Origin: Plantago major | Lineage: Eukaryota; Streptophyta; Magnoliopsida; Lamiales; Plantaginaceae | Assembly: GCA_026545765.1 (NCBI GenBank) | Contig: CM048839.1 | Coordinates: forward strand, 84,869,914 to 84,933,913 | Length of the DNA stretch: 64,000 nucleotides | Direction of reading: 5' to 3' | Shown: piece by piece, positions 31,919-43,165 of the stretch | Numbering within the stretch: the stretch's first letter is position 1 | Layout: the number at the start of each line of letters is the position of its first letter | The notes under the pieces: model-generated | Seen by the model: only the letters and a program-made list of their open reading frames with translations | Databases searched by the model: none | What the model was told of the DNA's origin: nothing | Program-made: the position numbers and the translations under genes

Positions 31919-34075
31919 GGAGGGAGATGAAGGTTCTCCCGTCGCTCGTCCGCAGAGACGCACTGGTCGTCGGATTGCATTACACCCTGCTGCGTCTGCT
32001 CAACCCAATCTTCCACTAGTAGAGGGACGCGGAGCGAAGGCTGCGAGAATCAAATTTCCTCGTCCTGCGTCCGCCGTTGTGATAGTGGACGAATTTGGAG
32101 AGTTAAATACGAACGGGCTTCTTCCTACCTGTCCGTCAAAGGTTAAGGCGGAGGACATTCCAGAGTGGAGGCGGAAGTGGGAGATCCCTGAGTCCGTGGA
32201 AATCATGATTCCCGAGCCCGGACATGCATTTTACAATCCGCCCGCCGGGTACATGTGCGTGCATGAGGTAGCTTTTGCCTGTGGGTGGAAGATCCCCATT
32301 GCGCCAGAGATAAAGCAAATCCCCTATTTGCTTTGTCATTTTTTGTAAAAAGAAGGGGCAGCCGGTGAATTTCGAGAACTTTAGGCAGCTTTTCCATGTT
32401 ACTTTTAGTCCGGGCAATCCCCTATTTTATACTTTTGTAGTTAGAAAACCCTATAACTTCATTTCCGACTCCATTTCTTCCTTGGGGTCGAAGTGGTGGG
32501 ATAGGTACATTTTTGTGCGGATGGCCCTGAAACCTGGAACGTCCGAGAGGCAGCGAGAACAATGGGGGCTGCCGATAAAGTTCTTAAGGGAGACAATCCC
32601 GGATTGGCGCCCCCTTCCGAAGAACGTTGCTCCGTGGGTGGCGGCGATCCACAAAAAGAATAACCCGCTGACGTACCCGTTCCACGGATTGATCTGTCAG
32701 CTGCTACCTTACTTGTGCGGACTGACAGATGCCGTGGAAGTTGGAGTGAAGACGGACTTCAGTAAGGATTATTAACTTTAGGATTTGTGCTCTTTTTTCT
32801 TTGGTTTGCTCTGTTTTGATCATGTATTTCCTCAATTCTGCTAATCCTTCCTTTATATATCCGTCTATCGCCTTTATTTTATTGCGCAGCTCACTGGTTC
32901 GAGTACATCATGTCGATGCTCCGTGAAAAGAAAAGGTTGCAGAGGGAGCAGCAAGTCTTGGAGGTCGCCGCTGATCAGAGGACCAAAATCATCAACACCT
33001 CCATGGGTCTTCCTATGTCGGATCCAAAGAATGCGACGGTGTTTGCTGCAGAGGAAGAAAGACGGAACAAGGCCGGAGAAGATTCACAGGCCTTGGCGGT
33101 GCCCGACAAGGGTAAAGGTCCTGCCACTCGGAGAGCCTCTGCCTCTAGGCCACCCCGTGAAGGTGTTATCTGGACGCCATAACCCGCGCAAGAGGAGAGC
33201 AAAGTCGGAGGCTTCCTTGCGGCAAAGAAAGAATCGTCATTTATCTGCCGGTTGATCAAGCTGCTCTCGACAAGGAGTATGAGCGGGCTCGCGGACTCCC
33301 TGAGGTGGAGCGGGTTGGAGGGCTCGACGAGCTATACCAGCGGGTAATTAACTTTTCCAAGGTTTCCTCGGCTTGTTCTTAGTATAACAGAAACACAACT
33401 TATATCAGTGCGGACCTCTTGCAGCTCGGATGTTTCGTCAGAGCCATGCAATGGAAGGCCAGTGAACGGGCTACTATTGAGGAGGATCTGCACAAGGCCG
33501 TAGCCACTTCCGCGGACGAGGCGGAGAAGGTGAAGCAGTTGGAAATGCAGCTGATAGAAAATAAAGTGAAGTTCCATAAGCTGAAGACCAGCTGGGAAGA
33601 GATCAAGGCGGACCATGACTGGCAGGAGAGTTTTGTCAATAGGTCGATGAAGGACTTCCTGGACGCAAAGGATATCTTGCTCGGGGGCCTCCAGTATGCC
33701 CGCCTTGAGGCTGGTCGTGCCTTCATGAACTCGGATTCCTTCAAGTTTTTCATGGCGGACAAGTCCGATGCCTCCCGCCTAGATGGGTTTGCATCCGCTA
33801 ATGGCCAGCTTCAGTCCAAGGGACTACTTCCGCAGAACTTCGACTGGAAGGCGGAAGGGTTGATCCCTTCTACGGATGCTAATGGTGTGGAGGTCCCTGT
33901 GGACAATGTCTCGGACGAACAGCTGGCCGCGTGCGAGTTTGCGGAGCTAGTTACTGAGGAGGGTGAGATCGAGATCCGAAACGGCGGACCCTTCCTTCCG
34001 AGGTGTGTTCCGAATGCCCTCCGAAAGGTATGCTTCGTACCTTTCGAGAATTACCGGGCTTTCCTAAAGGACTAG
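31446..34075 (+). pseudogene. Antisense accessory gene of G2, gypsy-type transposase-like
   Basis: ATG 31446 opens an acidic N-terminus (Glu-rich run at 31860-31923). The central part (AFACGWKIPIAPEIKQ, NFENFRQLFHVTFSPG, GSKWWDRYIFVRM) resembles the family called putative gypsy-type transposon (Transposase_28), of unknown function. Introns: 32762-32889 (GTAAGG to TTGCGCAG, joining DF-THWFEYI in frame) and perhaps 33344-33408. The 3' exon (33419-34075) encodes a coiled coil (EEDLHKAVATSADEAEKVKQ) and a conserved tail (KGLLPQNFDWKAEGLIPS). Breaks: in-frame TAG at 31731, a shift at the T/A run near 32346, and another near 33185. It lies wholly between pol and 3' LTR. Confidence 0.68.
32762..32889 (+). 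other. Coding intron of the antisense unit
   Basis: 128 bp, donor TTCA/GTAAGG, pyrimidine-rich end and acceptor GCGCAG. Splicing joins two frames at VKTDF and HWFEYIMSML without a stop. Confidence 0.7.
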
Positions 34076-34639
34076 TACTACCTGCCTTCTCGGGTCGTTG
34101 GTCTCGCTGCGGATTTCAACTTGTTCGAGCTTGTTGAATACCTTGCCGCTCGAGCCGTCGCCAACACGTCTTCCGTCGATCCAACTCAAACCGGTGAAGC
34201 GGGTCCGAGCCAAGCCGGCCCCAAGTGAGAAGTCCGACGTATGCCCTGTGGAAATTCTGTACTTGTTGAATTTGTTATCTTTTGATGGCGCGGAATGTCG
34301 CCACGTACAATGCTTTTATTCTTAATTATCCGTGGAGCTATGCTTTCCGTGCTTCCGAATCTTTACTTGCTCCCTTCTTCACTTCCTTTTTACTTGTTGT
34401 CCATATGCTGAGTTATCATAAAATACACCACTTTTAAGAACACGGATCGCTGTTGATGGCGTCTGATGTAGAAATCAAACCATCATCTTTCCGATCCTCA
34501 GACCGTTCGTTCGTTGGGATGCGCAATTCTTCTAGAAGGAGGAAGGTAAAATAGTGAAATAGTCATTATTACTGCGTCTTTTCATCTTCCTAGTCGTCGG
34601 ATGATTGACAAGTGGCGTGATCGTAAAGATCATCGCTAC
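34076..34639 (+). other. Downstream region of the antisense unit
   Basis: No supported gene beyond a weak continuation of coding-like sequence to about 34230 (ends with VCPVEILYLLNLLS in a 75-residue frame). Probably 3' untranslated DNA. Confidence 0.45.
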
Positions 34640-34647
34640 TATAAATA
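34640..34647 (+). promoter_or_regulatory. Second plus-strand TATA box in G2
   Basis: TATAAATA about 100 bases before a short MSESDEEEYQH reading frame (34745) and 130 before the 106-residue ORF at 34777. Confidence 0.45.
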
Positions 34648-34776
34648 AAACCATGGTTACTGCTCCTTTCTTAATGCTTGTACGTTTCGCCAGTTTTTCC
34701 TTGTTTAGCACACTCAACTTCCAAAAAAGGCAAATCTCTTGAGGATGTCAGAATCCGATGAAGAAGAGTATCAGCA

Positions 34777-35097
34777 TTGAATGGTGCTTGCGGGAACATG
34801 CATCCGCCGATTTATCCGGGTAAAGGGACCGCGGATAATCCAATCATTCTTGATTTTGAAGGCGATCCCCCTCGATGTCCGGGGATAGCCAGGAGATTAG
34901 CTGAGGAAGAGAGGGAGCGGACGTTGAAGATGATCCGTAGGAGGATCCGAATGCAGCAGCAAGCTCGTCAGGCTCGAGGTGGTGGCTCGGAGTCCCAAGG
35001 CTCGACTTCCGGAATCTGTGAAGGAACAAGGCGGGGTATGCCCCGTAGAAGCATGTATTGTCCTTGGACCTTTTCAGATTGTACCTTCCATATGTAG
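34777..35097 (+). CDS. Small plus-strand ORF in G2, unknown
   Basis: 106 residues: NPIILDFEGDPPRCPG, then a basic helical stretch (RRLAEEERERTLKMIRRRI) and a Gly/Ser tail. I do not recognise it. It lies in the antisense block downstream of a TATA box and shares its last part (GVCPVEACIVL-like overlap frame) with a phrase near 34235, suggesting the 34.2-35.1 kb segment arose partly by duplication. It may not be translated. Confidence 0.4.
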   Translation: MNGACGNMHPPIYPGKGTADNPIILDFEGDPPRCPGIARRLAEEERERTLKMIRRRIRMQQQARQARGGGSESQGSTSGICEGTRRGMPRRSMYCPWTFSDCTFHM

Positions 35098-36149
35098 GTG
35101 TTCGGATAATTTTGTCTATAAAATTCGAACTACTTTTCATCAGATGAGATCGCCACCCTTTTATTATTCGTACTTTGTCGGATTATATTGACACGCCTAC
35201 CCTTGTAAGGCGATCAATAAATACAAACTCAGACGTGGTTGATGGGCTCAGTTGGGTTTGGTTGGATAACTCAACTGACCCAACACTGTTCAACCCAATT
35301 GGGTGACGCAAGCCCATTACTGACGTCAATCTGTTGGCGTGGCGGACGCTGATTGGTTGGAGTGTTCTATAAAAAGACGCGACCCCAGTACCAAAACCGT
35401 GTAAACTGACCCAAAACTTTTCTTTTTCTATCTTTGTTGTTTTGGCTTTTCTGCAAACCTTTAAAGTCGGATCTCTCCTCTTTTCTTCCAATCCTACTTT
35501 AGTGGCTCGAATCTTTCTTGAATTGGTAATGGCCTCCAGATTTCAAGAGAGTTGGAGTCTCTAAAGACGGTTAGGCAGAGATCTCAGTCGTTTCGGCTTG
35601 AATATACCTTTGTCTGTCTGTACTTTATTCTTCCCGGACAGTGGATCTACGTTACCATGGTTCGGTGATATCACGAAAGATTTTGTCATGTTCAACCATT
35701 TTTCCTCGTGCAGGTAGATCAAGTTTCTTGTCTCCACGGGAACTATACTTTCCACTTGATGTGGAAAAATCTTTTCCCAACGTGGGAATAATCTCGACGG
35801 GAGATGACGTATCTCCGGAGACTTTCTCCATAGTTTATGTATTGCGTCCGTAGATCCGGCTAAAGATCCGAGGTTGTATATTGTACAGACAACAACATCA
35901 TGTATAATTCGTTTCATGTCTGAATAAAACTCATTGCTTGCCTTTTCTTGTCAATTGAACGTTAAATCTCAAACGTACGAATTGAAAGATAAAAGTTGTA
36001 TTGATTTGCCGGAAATTCAATGACAATTTGCGGGCTTCATGGCCAATGACAAGAGGATTAATAAAAAATAGAACTAACGGAGTTCCGTGTAATAGATATT
36101 TGGAATCTAAAGTAACCAAACGTCCTGACGGAGATTCGTGTAACCCTCT
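35098..36149 (+). other. Third TATA-like unit and pol-distal spacer of G2
   Basis: TATAAAAAG at 35368-35376 is followed by a C/T-rich leader and only an 11-residue frame at 35528. No long ORF. The last 100 bases match the start of the window (G1), placing them just beyond pol. Confidence 0.45.
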
Positions 36150-37601
36150 CTATGCGTAGAACTTTTGAAGGTTTCTGGCATTCCATGTACGCTTGAGTGG
36201 GTGTCCGCGCTCATCTTCTAATTCATAACTCCCATTCACTCTTGCTCCGACAATCTTGTTGGGTCCTTCCCATTTGGGCTTGAGCTTTCCAACATTGCTC
36301 AAAATGTCTGCCCGGCGAAGCACTAGGTCTCCGACCTATATGTTATTCGCTCGAACATTCCTGTTGTAGGCTCGGGCAGTAGTGGCCTGATACCTATGGA
36401 TATTAGCCAGTGCTTCAGATCTTTTCTGTTCAAGCATGTCCAGGTCGATTATCCGAGCTTCGCGATTGGCAGAATCTTCGAACTCTTGGCCCCTCATAGT
36501 CTCAACAGCAATTTCGGCTGGAATAACTGCTTCCGAGCCATGCACCAAAGCAAATGAAGTTTCTTTGGTTGTGGTCCGTGCGGTGGTGCGATGAGCCCAT
36601 AGCACGCCCTCTAGGCCGTCCGCCCAGATATCTTGAGAAGTTCTCAGCCGCTTCTCGAGGATCTTAACTATTGTCTTGTTTGTGGACTCAGTCTGTCCAT
36701 TAGCTTGCGGATATCCAACAGATGTGAAACGTTGTTCGATTTTGAAGGACGCCAGCCATTCCTTGAGCCTATTGCCTGAAAACTGGGCACCATTGTCCGA
36801 GATGAGAACTCTGGGCAGGCCAAAGCGGCAAATGATGTTCTTCCAGATGAAGGTCTGCACTCGACTCTCTGAAATGGTTGCCACAGCTTCTGCTTCTACC
36901 CATTTGGTAAAATATTCTACGGCCACAATCAGGAACTTCTTCTGTTGGGTGCCCCTCGGGAATGGTCCGACTATATCAATGCCCCATTGATCGAATGGAC
37001 ACGCTATGATTGACGGAATCATAGGATGCGTCAGACGATGTGGAATGTTCGCATAGTATTGGCAATCAGGGCACTTCCGAGCGTGATCGATGGAATCTTT
37101 ATCAATGCTAGGCCAGTAATAGCCTTGTCGTATGATTTTCTGGGCAAGACTCCTTCCCCCGGAATCACTTCCGCAACTTCCGTTATGTATCTCTTCCAGC
37201 ACAGTCTTTGCTTCTTGCGGGCTTAAACACCTCAAGTGAGTCCCAGCAAAAGATCTCTTGTACAAATCATCTCCCAGTATAAAGTATCTGTTCGCTCGAC
37301 ACTGCACGCTTCTTGATTCCTTCGGATCAGCTGGTAGAGATCCGTCCTTGAGATGGTTTAAGATGTCAGTCGTCCAATTTCTGCCTGTGTTAGTTATCAT
37401 GAGAACTGAATTAAGACTCATGACGGATGAGTCAGTAACAGTGAGCAGAATTACTCTCCTTGTGTCCAGAGCTGCTATTGCGGATGCGTATTTTGCCAGA
37501 GCATCCGCTCTTTCATTCCAGGCTCTGTCAAACTTTTCCAGGGTAAATTCCTCAAAGTGACTGGCTTCTTGCTTGAGTAGCTCAAGATACTTGATCATCA
37601 A
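36150..37601 (-). pseudogene. G2 integrase
   Basis: Frame from about 37370 down to 36336 reads the integrase, joined upstream in frame to the archaeal RNase H tail (FDRAWNERADALAKYAS). Triad: WGIDIVGPF, ISDNGAQFSG, NGQTESTNK. The zinc region has the first His and CPDCQ, but CGSDSG replaces CGxHSG, so the second His is lost as in G1 (there Asn). A TAG at about 36334 replaces CAG, cutting off the last 60 residues (VGDLVLRRADIL to FYA). Confidence 0.85.
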
Positions 37602-37708
37602 AGGACCTTTTGTGGCGAAAATTCCTGAAAATTGAGCTTCAACGAGCTGTGAGTCCGTATAAGTTTTGAGCTTCCGAACTTGCAGGGATTTGGCTAGACG
37701 TAGCCCGA

Positions 37709-39795
37709 CTAACCATGCTTCATACTCAGTCTCATTATTGGTAACTTTGAATTCCAGGAATATAGCGTAGTCGAGTTCCGCGCCTCAGGGCTGTTAAGTA
37801 AGATTCCAATCCCTCCCACTCTTCCAGTGGAGGAACCATCCACTTCTAATGTCCAGACATCAGAAGGATGCTTTTCGGCTTGGAGATCTTCTGCAAGCGC
37901 CCGAGGTTCCAACCTTTGTTCCTCTTTTTCTTTGATTTTTGGTCCGGAGTTGTTAATACTGGATCCGCTTGCGATATCGTCAAGAAGGAACATTTGGTTG
38001 ACCCGAGTTTCCTCGTAAGATGCAGGTAGAGACTGATTGATGAATTGAGCATCCTCGAGGTTTGCTGGGTCGAACTTCGGCGGAACTGGCTTCCGGATAA
38101 TCTGCTTGGTGATTAAGCACTCAAATGCCTGTTTGTCAGGATATTCCGCTAAGAAATCCGCCTCAGGATATTCCGCTAAGAAATCGGCGAGGACTTGAGC
38201 TTTCTTGGCTGACGGAGCCTGATAGAAAATGTCGTATTCGCTCAGCTCGATCGCCCACTTAGAGAGTCGTCCAGATTGATAGGGCTTCCCCAGGACCTGT
38301 TTCAAAGGTTTCGCAGTTAGTACCACTATTTTATGAGACTTGAAGTATGGTTTTGACCGCCTTGCGGTGTAAACCAAAGCATAAGCCAGTTTCTCAATCT
38401 TCACGTATCTTGTCTCCGCCCCAGCAAGGGCTTTGCTAAGATAGTAGATTGGCAAGTGATCATTAGCCTGAATCCGTACTAATATGGAACTCATTGCCTC
38501 TTCCGTGATTGCTAGGTAGAGGTAGAGTGGTTCTCCTTCGACGGGTTTGGAGAGCAGTGGAGGGGAATGGATGTACTTTTTCAATTTCTCGAAAGCCTCA
38601 GAACATTCCGCGGTCCACTCAAAACTCTCTCCTTTCCAGAGGATTTTGAAGAACGGAAGGTTTTTCTCCGCAGAACATGAAATAAAACGACTCAAGGACA
38701 TGAGACATCCTATGAGTTGATGTACCTCATTGAGGGTTTTCGGGTGCGGCAGATCTAGGATTGCCTTGATCTTCTCAGGATTTGCGCTTATCCCCCTCTC
38801 CGTGACCATGTATCCGAGGAACTTCCCTCCTTTTACTCCGAACGTACACTTTTCCGGGTTCAATTTCATTCCGTACTTCCTAAGGATAGCGAAGCACTTG
38901 TTCAAATGATGCACATGTTGCTCTTCAGTTTTACTCTTGACGAGCATGTCGTCCACGTACACTTCCATGGTTTTCCCAATCTCTTCCCTGAAAATTTGGT
39001 TCACCAGACGTTGGTAAGTGGCTCCCGCATTTTTCAATCCGAAGGGCATTACCTTGAAGCAGTATACCCCCCGGCAGCAAAGAAAGCTATTTTCTTGATG
39101 TCCTCCTTGGCCATCCGAATTTGGTAAAAACCTTGGTATACGTCCATGAAACTCAGGAACGCACATCCGGACGTGGAGTCAACCAACTGATCTATTCGTG
39201 GCAAAGGGTACGGATCTTTTGGGCAGAACTTGTTCAACCTAGTGAAGTCATTGCACATCCGCCATTTGCCTGGTGATTTCTCTACCAGAACCATGTTGCA
39301 CACCCAGTCAGAGTAACGGACTTCTTCAATATGCCCTGCTTTCAGGAGTTTCTCAACTTCAGCGGATATGATGGCATCCTTGATCGGACCAAAATCTTTC
39401 CTTTTTTGTCGAATGTACTTGATCGAGGGATCCATGTTCAGATGGTGAACAGTGATCCTCGGGTCGATTCCCTTTAAGTCATCGGTGCTCCAGGCAAACA
39501 CATCACTGTTGTCACGGAGACAAGCGATGAGCTTCATTTCTACCTCCGCGTTCATCTCTGTTCCGATTCTTGTTTTCTTGTCCGGGTTTCCAACAACAAC
39601 CTCAACTTCCTTGAGAGTTTCATGAGGCTCGATTCGCACTGTCCTAGGAAACTTCTCCTTTTGGCTCCCCACTCCAATCTGCGGATTCTCCTTTTTGGTC
39701 GGAAGAACAACTAGCGGGTCGGAGGTCAAAGTAATCGTCAGCACGGGGGGCGGACGCTCTTCTTGTGGACATAATGTAACATTCCCAAGCTTCAC
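37709..39795 (-). pseudogene. G2 reverse transcriptase, RNase H and archaeal RNase H
   Basis: Frame 39049-39795 gives the RT N-terminus (WRMCNDFTRLN, FMDVYQGFYQIRMA) and shifts at a six-base G run (39067-39072) into 37709-39166: VMPFGLKNAGATYQR, YVDDMLVKS (catalytic aspartates intact), FLGYMVTERG, then RNase H (YYLSKALAGAETRY) and archaeal RNase H (WTLEVDGSSTGRVGG). A 27-bp tandem duplication repeats ADFLAEYPE at 38140-38188. Another frameshift follows near 37785, before NNEAEYE. Confidence 0.88.
38140..38188 (-). repeat. Short tandem duplication in G2 pol
   Basis: GGATATTCCGCTAAGAAATC occurs twice, 27 bases apart, giving ADFLAEYPE twice in frame between RNase H and the archaeal RNase H. G1 has one copy. 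Confidence 0.88.
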
Positions 39796-40600
39796 GGACG
39801 TTTCCTACCTCTTCTCCAACTCCGAAGGGAGTTGGAAACTTCATTCTGTTATGGAGAGTGGAGGAAATAGCCCAAAATTGATTGAGCCCGGGACGCCCGA
39901 AGATGGCATTGTAGTCGAAAGTCCGGTCCACCACTACAAATCGGACCAACTGAGTAACTCTTGCCGGGAAAGTCCCGAGTGAGACGTGCAACATAACACT
40001 TCCTAAAGGTCGAATAGTTCCCCCACCAAACCCTAGTATAGAGGTGTGGACCCTCTCATATCGGATTCTCCCCAGCTCCATCTGGTCTAGTGTCCTTTTC
40101 GAAATGATATTCGAGGAACTCCCAGTGTCCACCAAAATTTTGTTCACTCGATAAGTCGCGATGGTTAACGAAACCACCAGCGGAACATCTGGATTATCAA
40201 TGTCTTCTCCTCCTGCCGTAGGAGGAGGAATCTCGCTATCATCGAAGGATATAGCGTTTGTGTCTCGAATTGCTGGAGCAGCGTACGCTCTATCGTTGTT
40301 CCGAAGATTTTGACCAGTCCGCTCTCTCGCGTTCCTACTATCACCTCCAGATGGTCCGCCTGCGATGGTGTTGATCACTCCGCTGTATGGAGGGTTCTCC
40401 ATATCAATGTCATCACTATATCTGTACGAATGTTCATCCGTGCGAGGTGGGTAATGCGCAGGCGTAGGTGGCAATGACAGTGGACGGGGTGGTGGTTCTG
40501 TAACATTATCCTCCCTCCTTTGCTCCGTTCTATTATGCCTGGAGGGTTCATCCGCATAGATGTGCTCCTTTAGCTTGCCCTCTCTTACCAGGTGTTAAAC
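39644..40600 (-). pseudogene. G2 aspartic protease and end of gag
   Basis: Residues of frame 39644-40474 include DIDNPDVPLVVSLTIATYRV, ILVDTGSSSNIISKRTL (DTG active site) and GFGGGTIRPLGSV, a retropepsin. It runs on to overlap the RT frame at KGEVS. Upstream, near 40600, a stop (TAA) interrupts the path to the zinc knuckle. Confidence 0.8.
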
Positions 40601-41456
40601 CTCCATTTTCAGTTGGATACAGTCATCAGTCTCGTGACCACGACACTTGTGGAACTTGCAGTACCCCTTTGCATTCTTATTCTTCCGGTTGTTGTGAGAG
40701 GGCTTGCCATTGGACATCCAGCTTTTTCTCGATGATAGTCGCCAAGATGTCGGATCTTGGTCTGTTGAGACGGGTATAATCCGCATATCTCCTCGGCGGA
40801 CTTCTCTCCCTGTGGAAGCCTTTATCTCTATTATCCTTCTTTGAGTCAAACTTCCCCTGGCGTTGCTCTTGCTTCACCGGATCCTTTCATTTCTTGGAAC
40901 CAGCTCTTACCGGAACATTCCTTCGGTACTCCTCTCCGTACATCACTTCTCCACAGATGTCATCTAAATGCTTTTCACTCCTCACCTCCTGACTAGATAG
41001 TTTTCTGCGGAGCTCTGAGTTGAAAGTATTAGCATACAGGTGACGGACCCGTTCCTTAATACTGTGTGACTCAACTCGAAGAACTTCCGCGTGAAAGCGA
41101 TCTAAGAAGGTCCTTAAATCCTCTTGTTCCCGCTGTATAACTTCTGCCAGGTGCTCTACGGTACGCTTTCTCCTTTTTGCCTTTCCAAATCGTGCCAAGA
41201 ACTTTGAAGAAAGGTTTGCATATGACTTTATCGACTTGTTTGGCAAAACGGTGTACCAATCCATAGCCGTTCCGAAGAGAGTGGATGAGAACGTAAGAGC
41301 CTTTTTATTGTCGCTCATCCCCTTGGAATCCATCTTGCTGTTGTACCTTGTCAGGTGACCAACGGGACAAGCATCCCCATAATAGTATTCTAAGCTGGGG
41401 ATTACTCGATCCGAGTTTCTGTTTCTTTCCTTTTCTATCATGATGTCACCGAACAA
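40595..41456 (-). pseudogene. G2 gag capsid and knuckle
   Basis: The capsid-type domain is open from 41456 to 40887 (TAMDWYTVLPNKSI, RTFLDRFHAEVLRV, YANTFNSELRRKL). A TGA at 40887 (KK-stop where G1 reads KKGKDPMKQ) and two small shifts separate it from the knuckle YCKFHKCRGHETDDC near 40640, which here keeps GH. Confidence 0.82.
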
Positions 41457-41476
41457 GGGATTTGGTGCGCTAGTTG

Positions 41477-42224
41477 TTATCTGCTCATGGTCCTCACCAG
41501 GCGTCCGAGATTCAAAATCTGGGCCTCCAATGCCTTCTGTTGAGCGTAGATTTTGTCAGCAGTCATGATCTCTCCTGTCCTCGGATGAACAGCTACATCC
41601 GCGGGTAGTTCTTCTATCCGGACCACTGGAACAGTTTCTGCCACTTGATCTCTGTCTCTCGGAGGTGCTTGTCGCGGATCTCCTGGATGCCTATCATCCC
41701 CTTCTTGATACTCTCTCCTTCCGTTTGGGCTTCCTTCACCCCGAGCTTGAGAGGCAGATGCCCGCCGGTCCAGAAGGTTTCGCAAATCCTCTTGAGGTGG
41801 CTGATTCCGTAACCTCTGTTGGATCGGACGTTGCCTGTTTCTTGATAATGCATGCTCTGCCTGAGGAGGAGTAACAACTAGCGGAGTGGCTTGCTGAGGA
41901 TGGGCATTGTTAGACCCCAGGCACCGTTGGATGATTGTGAGCAATCTATCGAACTGAGTCTCACTTAGTCTGAGATCACTAGTGCGGACAGTGTGACCAT
42001 CGGGCATTCTCAGGGACACTTCGGACTCCCCTGTGCGGAGCGTCTCTCCCTTCATGTGAGGATGGGCTGGCTGTGCACCCATCGCTCGGATATCTCCTCC
42101 TAGCGTTCCCTCCAACCACAGTGGCTCTTCGTCCCCGGGTGGGCGGACGTCCTCGTGGGCGTGGTGGTGGGGTCATCGCACCTGCAGCACTAGTCTGCGC
42201 TGTCCGTCTTGTTCTTGCCATCAA
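41477..42224 (-). pseudogene. G2 gag N-terminal region
   Basis: MMARTRR start as in G1. A deletion of about 80 bases near 42008 relative to G1 removes the VSHGKGVV segment and shifts the frame; the remainder continues as SLRMPDGHTVRTSD and runs to the stop at 41477. Confidence 0.72.
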
Positions 42225-42258
42225 CTTAACTCAAACACGAAAACTTTTTGTAAAGTTT

Positions 42259-42274
42259 ACCACAGACGGTGCCA
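42259..42274 (-). promoter_or_regulatory. G2 primer-binding site, mutated
   Basis: Minus strand TGGCACCGTCTGTGGT, with A where G1 has G at the fifth base, three bases inside the LTR. Confidence 0.78.
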
Positions 42275-42277
42275 AAA

Positions 42278-43165
42278 TGTTGAGGGATAAAACCTCGAAC
42301 ACTAACTAACTAAACTATTACAAGCAACCTAGTCTAAGGCCCACCTCTGACTTGAAGCCCGATGTAGTACCGGTCCGAGCTCGAGTACCTGAAAGGACTA
42401 ATTGGGGTGGGGGGGTTAGAATGGGTTACCCGGATTGCCTATGTCAATCCGGTAAGAGACTTTACTCAAGAGAGAGTTGGAAGCTCTCAATGTAATCGTT
42501 AAGAGGGATTATGACTTAGGGATCGTCTTACCTTAAGGTCCTGGACCTTGTGCTATATTTATACTTATCATGTACTTATGAAGAGGTTCATAAGATGACG
42601 CCAAGTGTATGATTCAGATTTGGACACCAATGCTACCTTTGGCCCAAAACCCAATAGTGAACAGTAGTCCAATACCGATTAGTGGGCCTGGGAGGGTAGT
42701 TTGGACCTTTTCCCTCTGAGAGTACTGTTCCGCCCGTTGGGTCCGTGTTAGTCCCTCGGATAGATTTGTCTACTTGGTTGATCTCCCCTTGGGGAACTCT
42801 GGATGTCCGAGCCAACAGTCTCACGGAAGTATCCCAGTGGTTCTGTTATATACGTTTGGTCTTAATGTGATGGTGGCATCCGAGATTCTCTCGTCCGGTC
42901 CATTTGGCATCCTAGGACTGATAGTTTGTGGCACTTGGAAGGACCATGTGACCTTTTGTCAGGTTCGGAAATCATATACCTAGCTTGGTCAGACTTAGCT
43001 GAGAAGGTGTGTTGACTTGTAAGTACTAGTTGACCTGGAATGGTTTCCCTTAGGTTGGACCGTTTGAAGGTCGGACTAGCAATGAATTGTCTATCTCAGC
43101 CTTGATGCGCTCTAGGACACGCTCTATGGCGCCCTTAACGGATTGGACACATGTCCGTATCAACA
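42278..43165 (-). repeat. G2 5' LTR
   Basis: 888 bp with the same termini as 29232-30117. The two LTRs look closely similar, so G2 is probably younger than its copia-1 host, as nesting also requires. Confidence 0.93.

Larger units (their letters stand above)
29232..43165 (-). mobile_element. G2: complete Tat-lineage gypsy element with antisense gene
   Basis: 13,934 bp with two LTRs of 886 and 888 bp, primer site, gag, protease, RT (YVDD intact), RNase H, archaeal RNase H, integrase, then about 6 kb between pol and the 3' LTR that carries plus-strand, gene-like units. Extra ORFs in this position, some antisense, are known from Tat-lineage elements. Frame breaks in gag, at the RT G run and in integrase mean this copy is probably inactive. 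Confidence 0.92.

Noticed and set aside
31684..32016. Minus-strand frames rich in Ser or Pro opposite the Glu-rich tract
   Set aside because: They are the complement of the GAG repeat run and have no homology signals.
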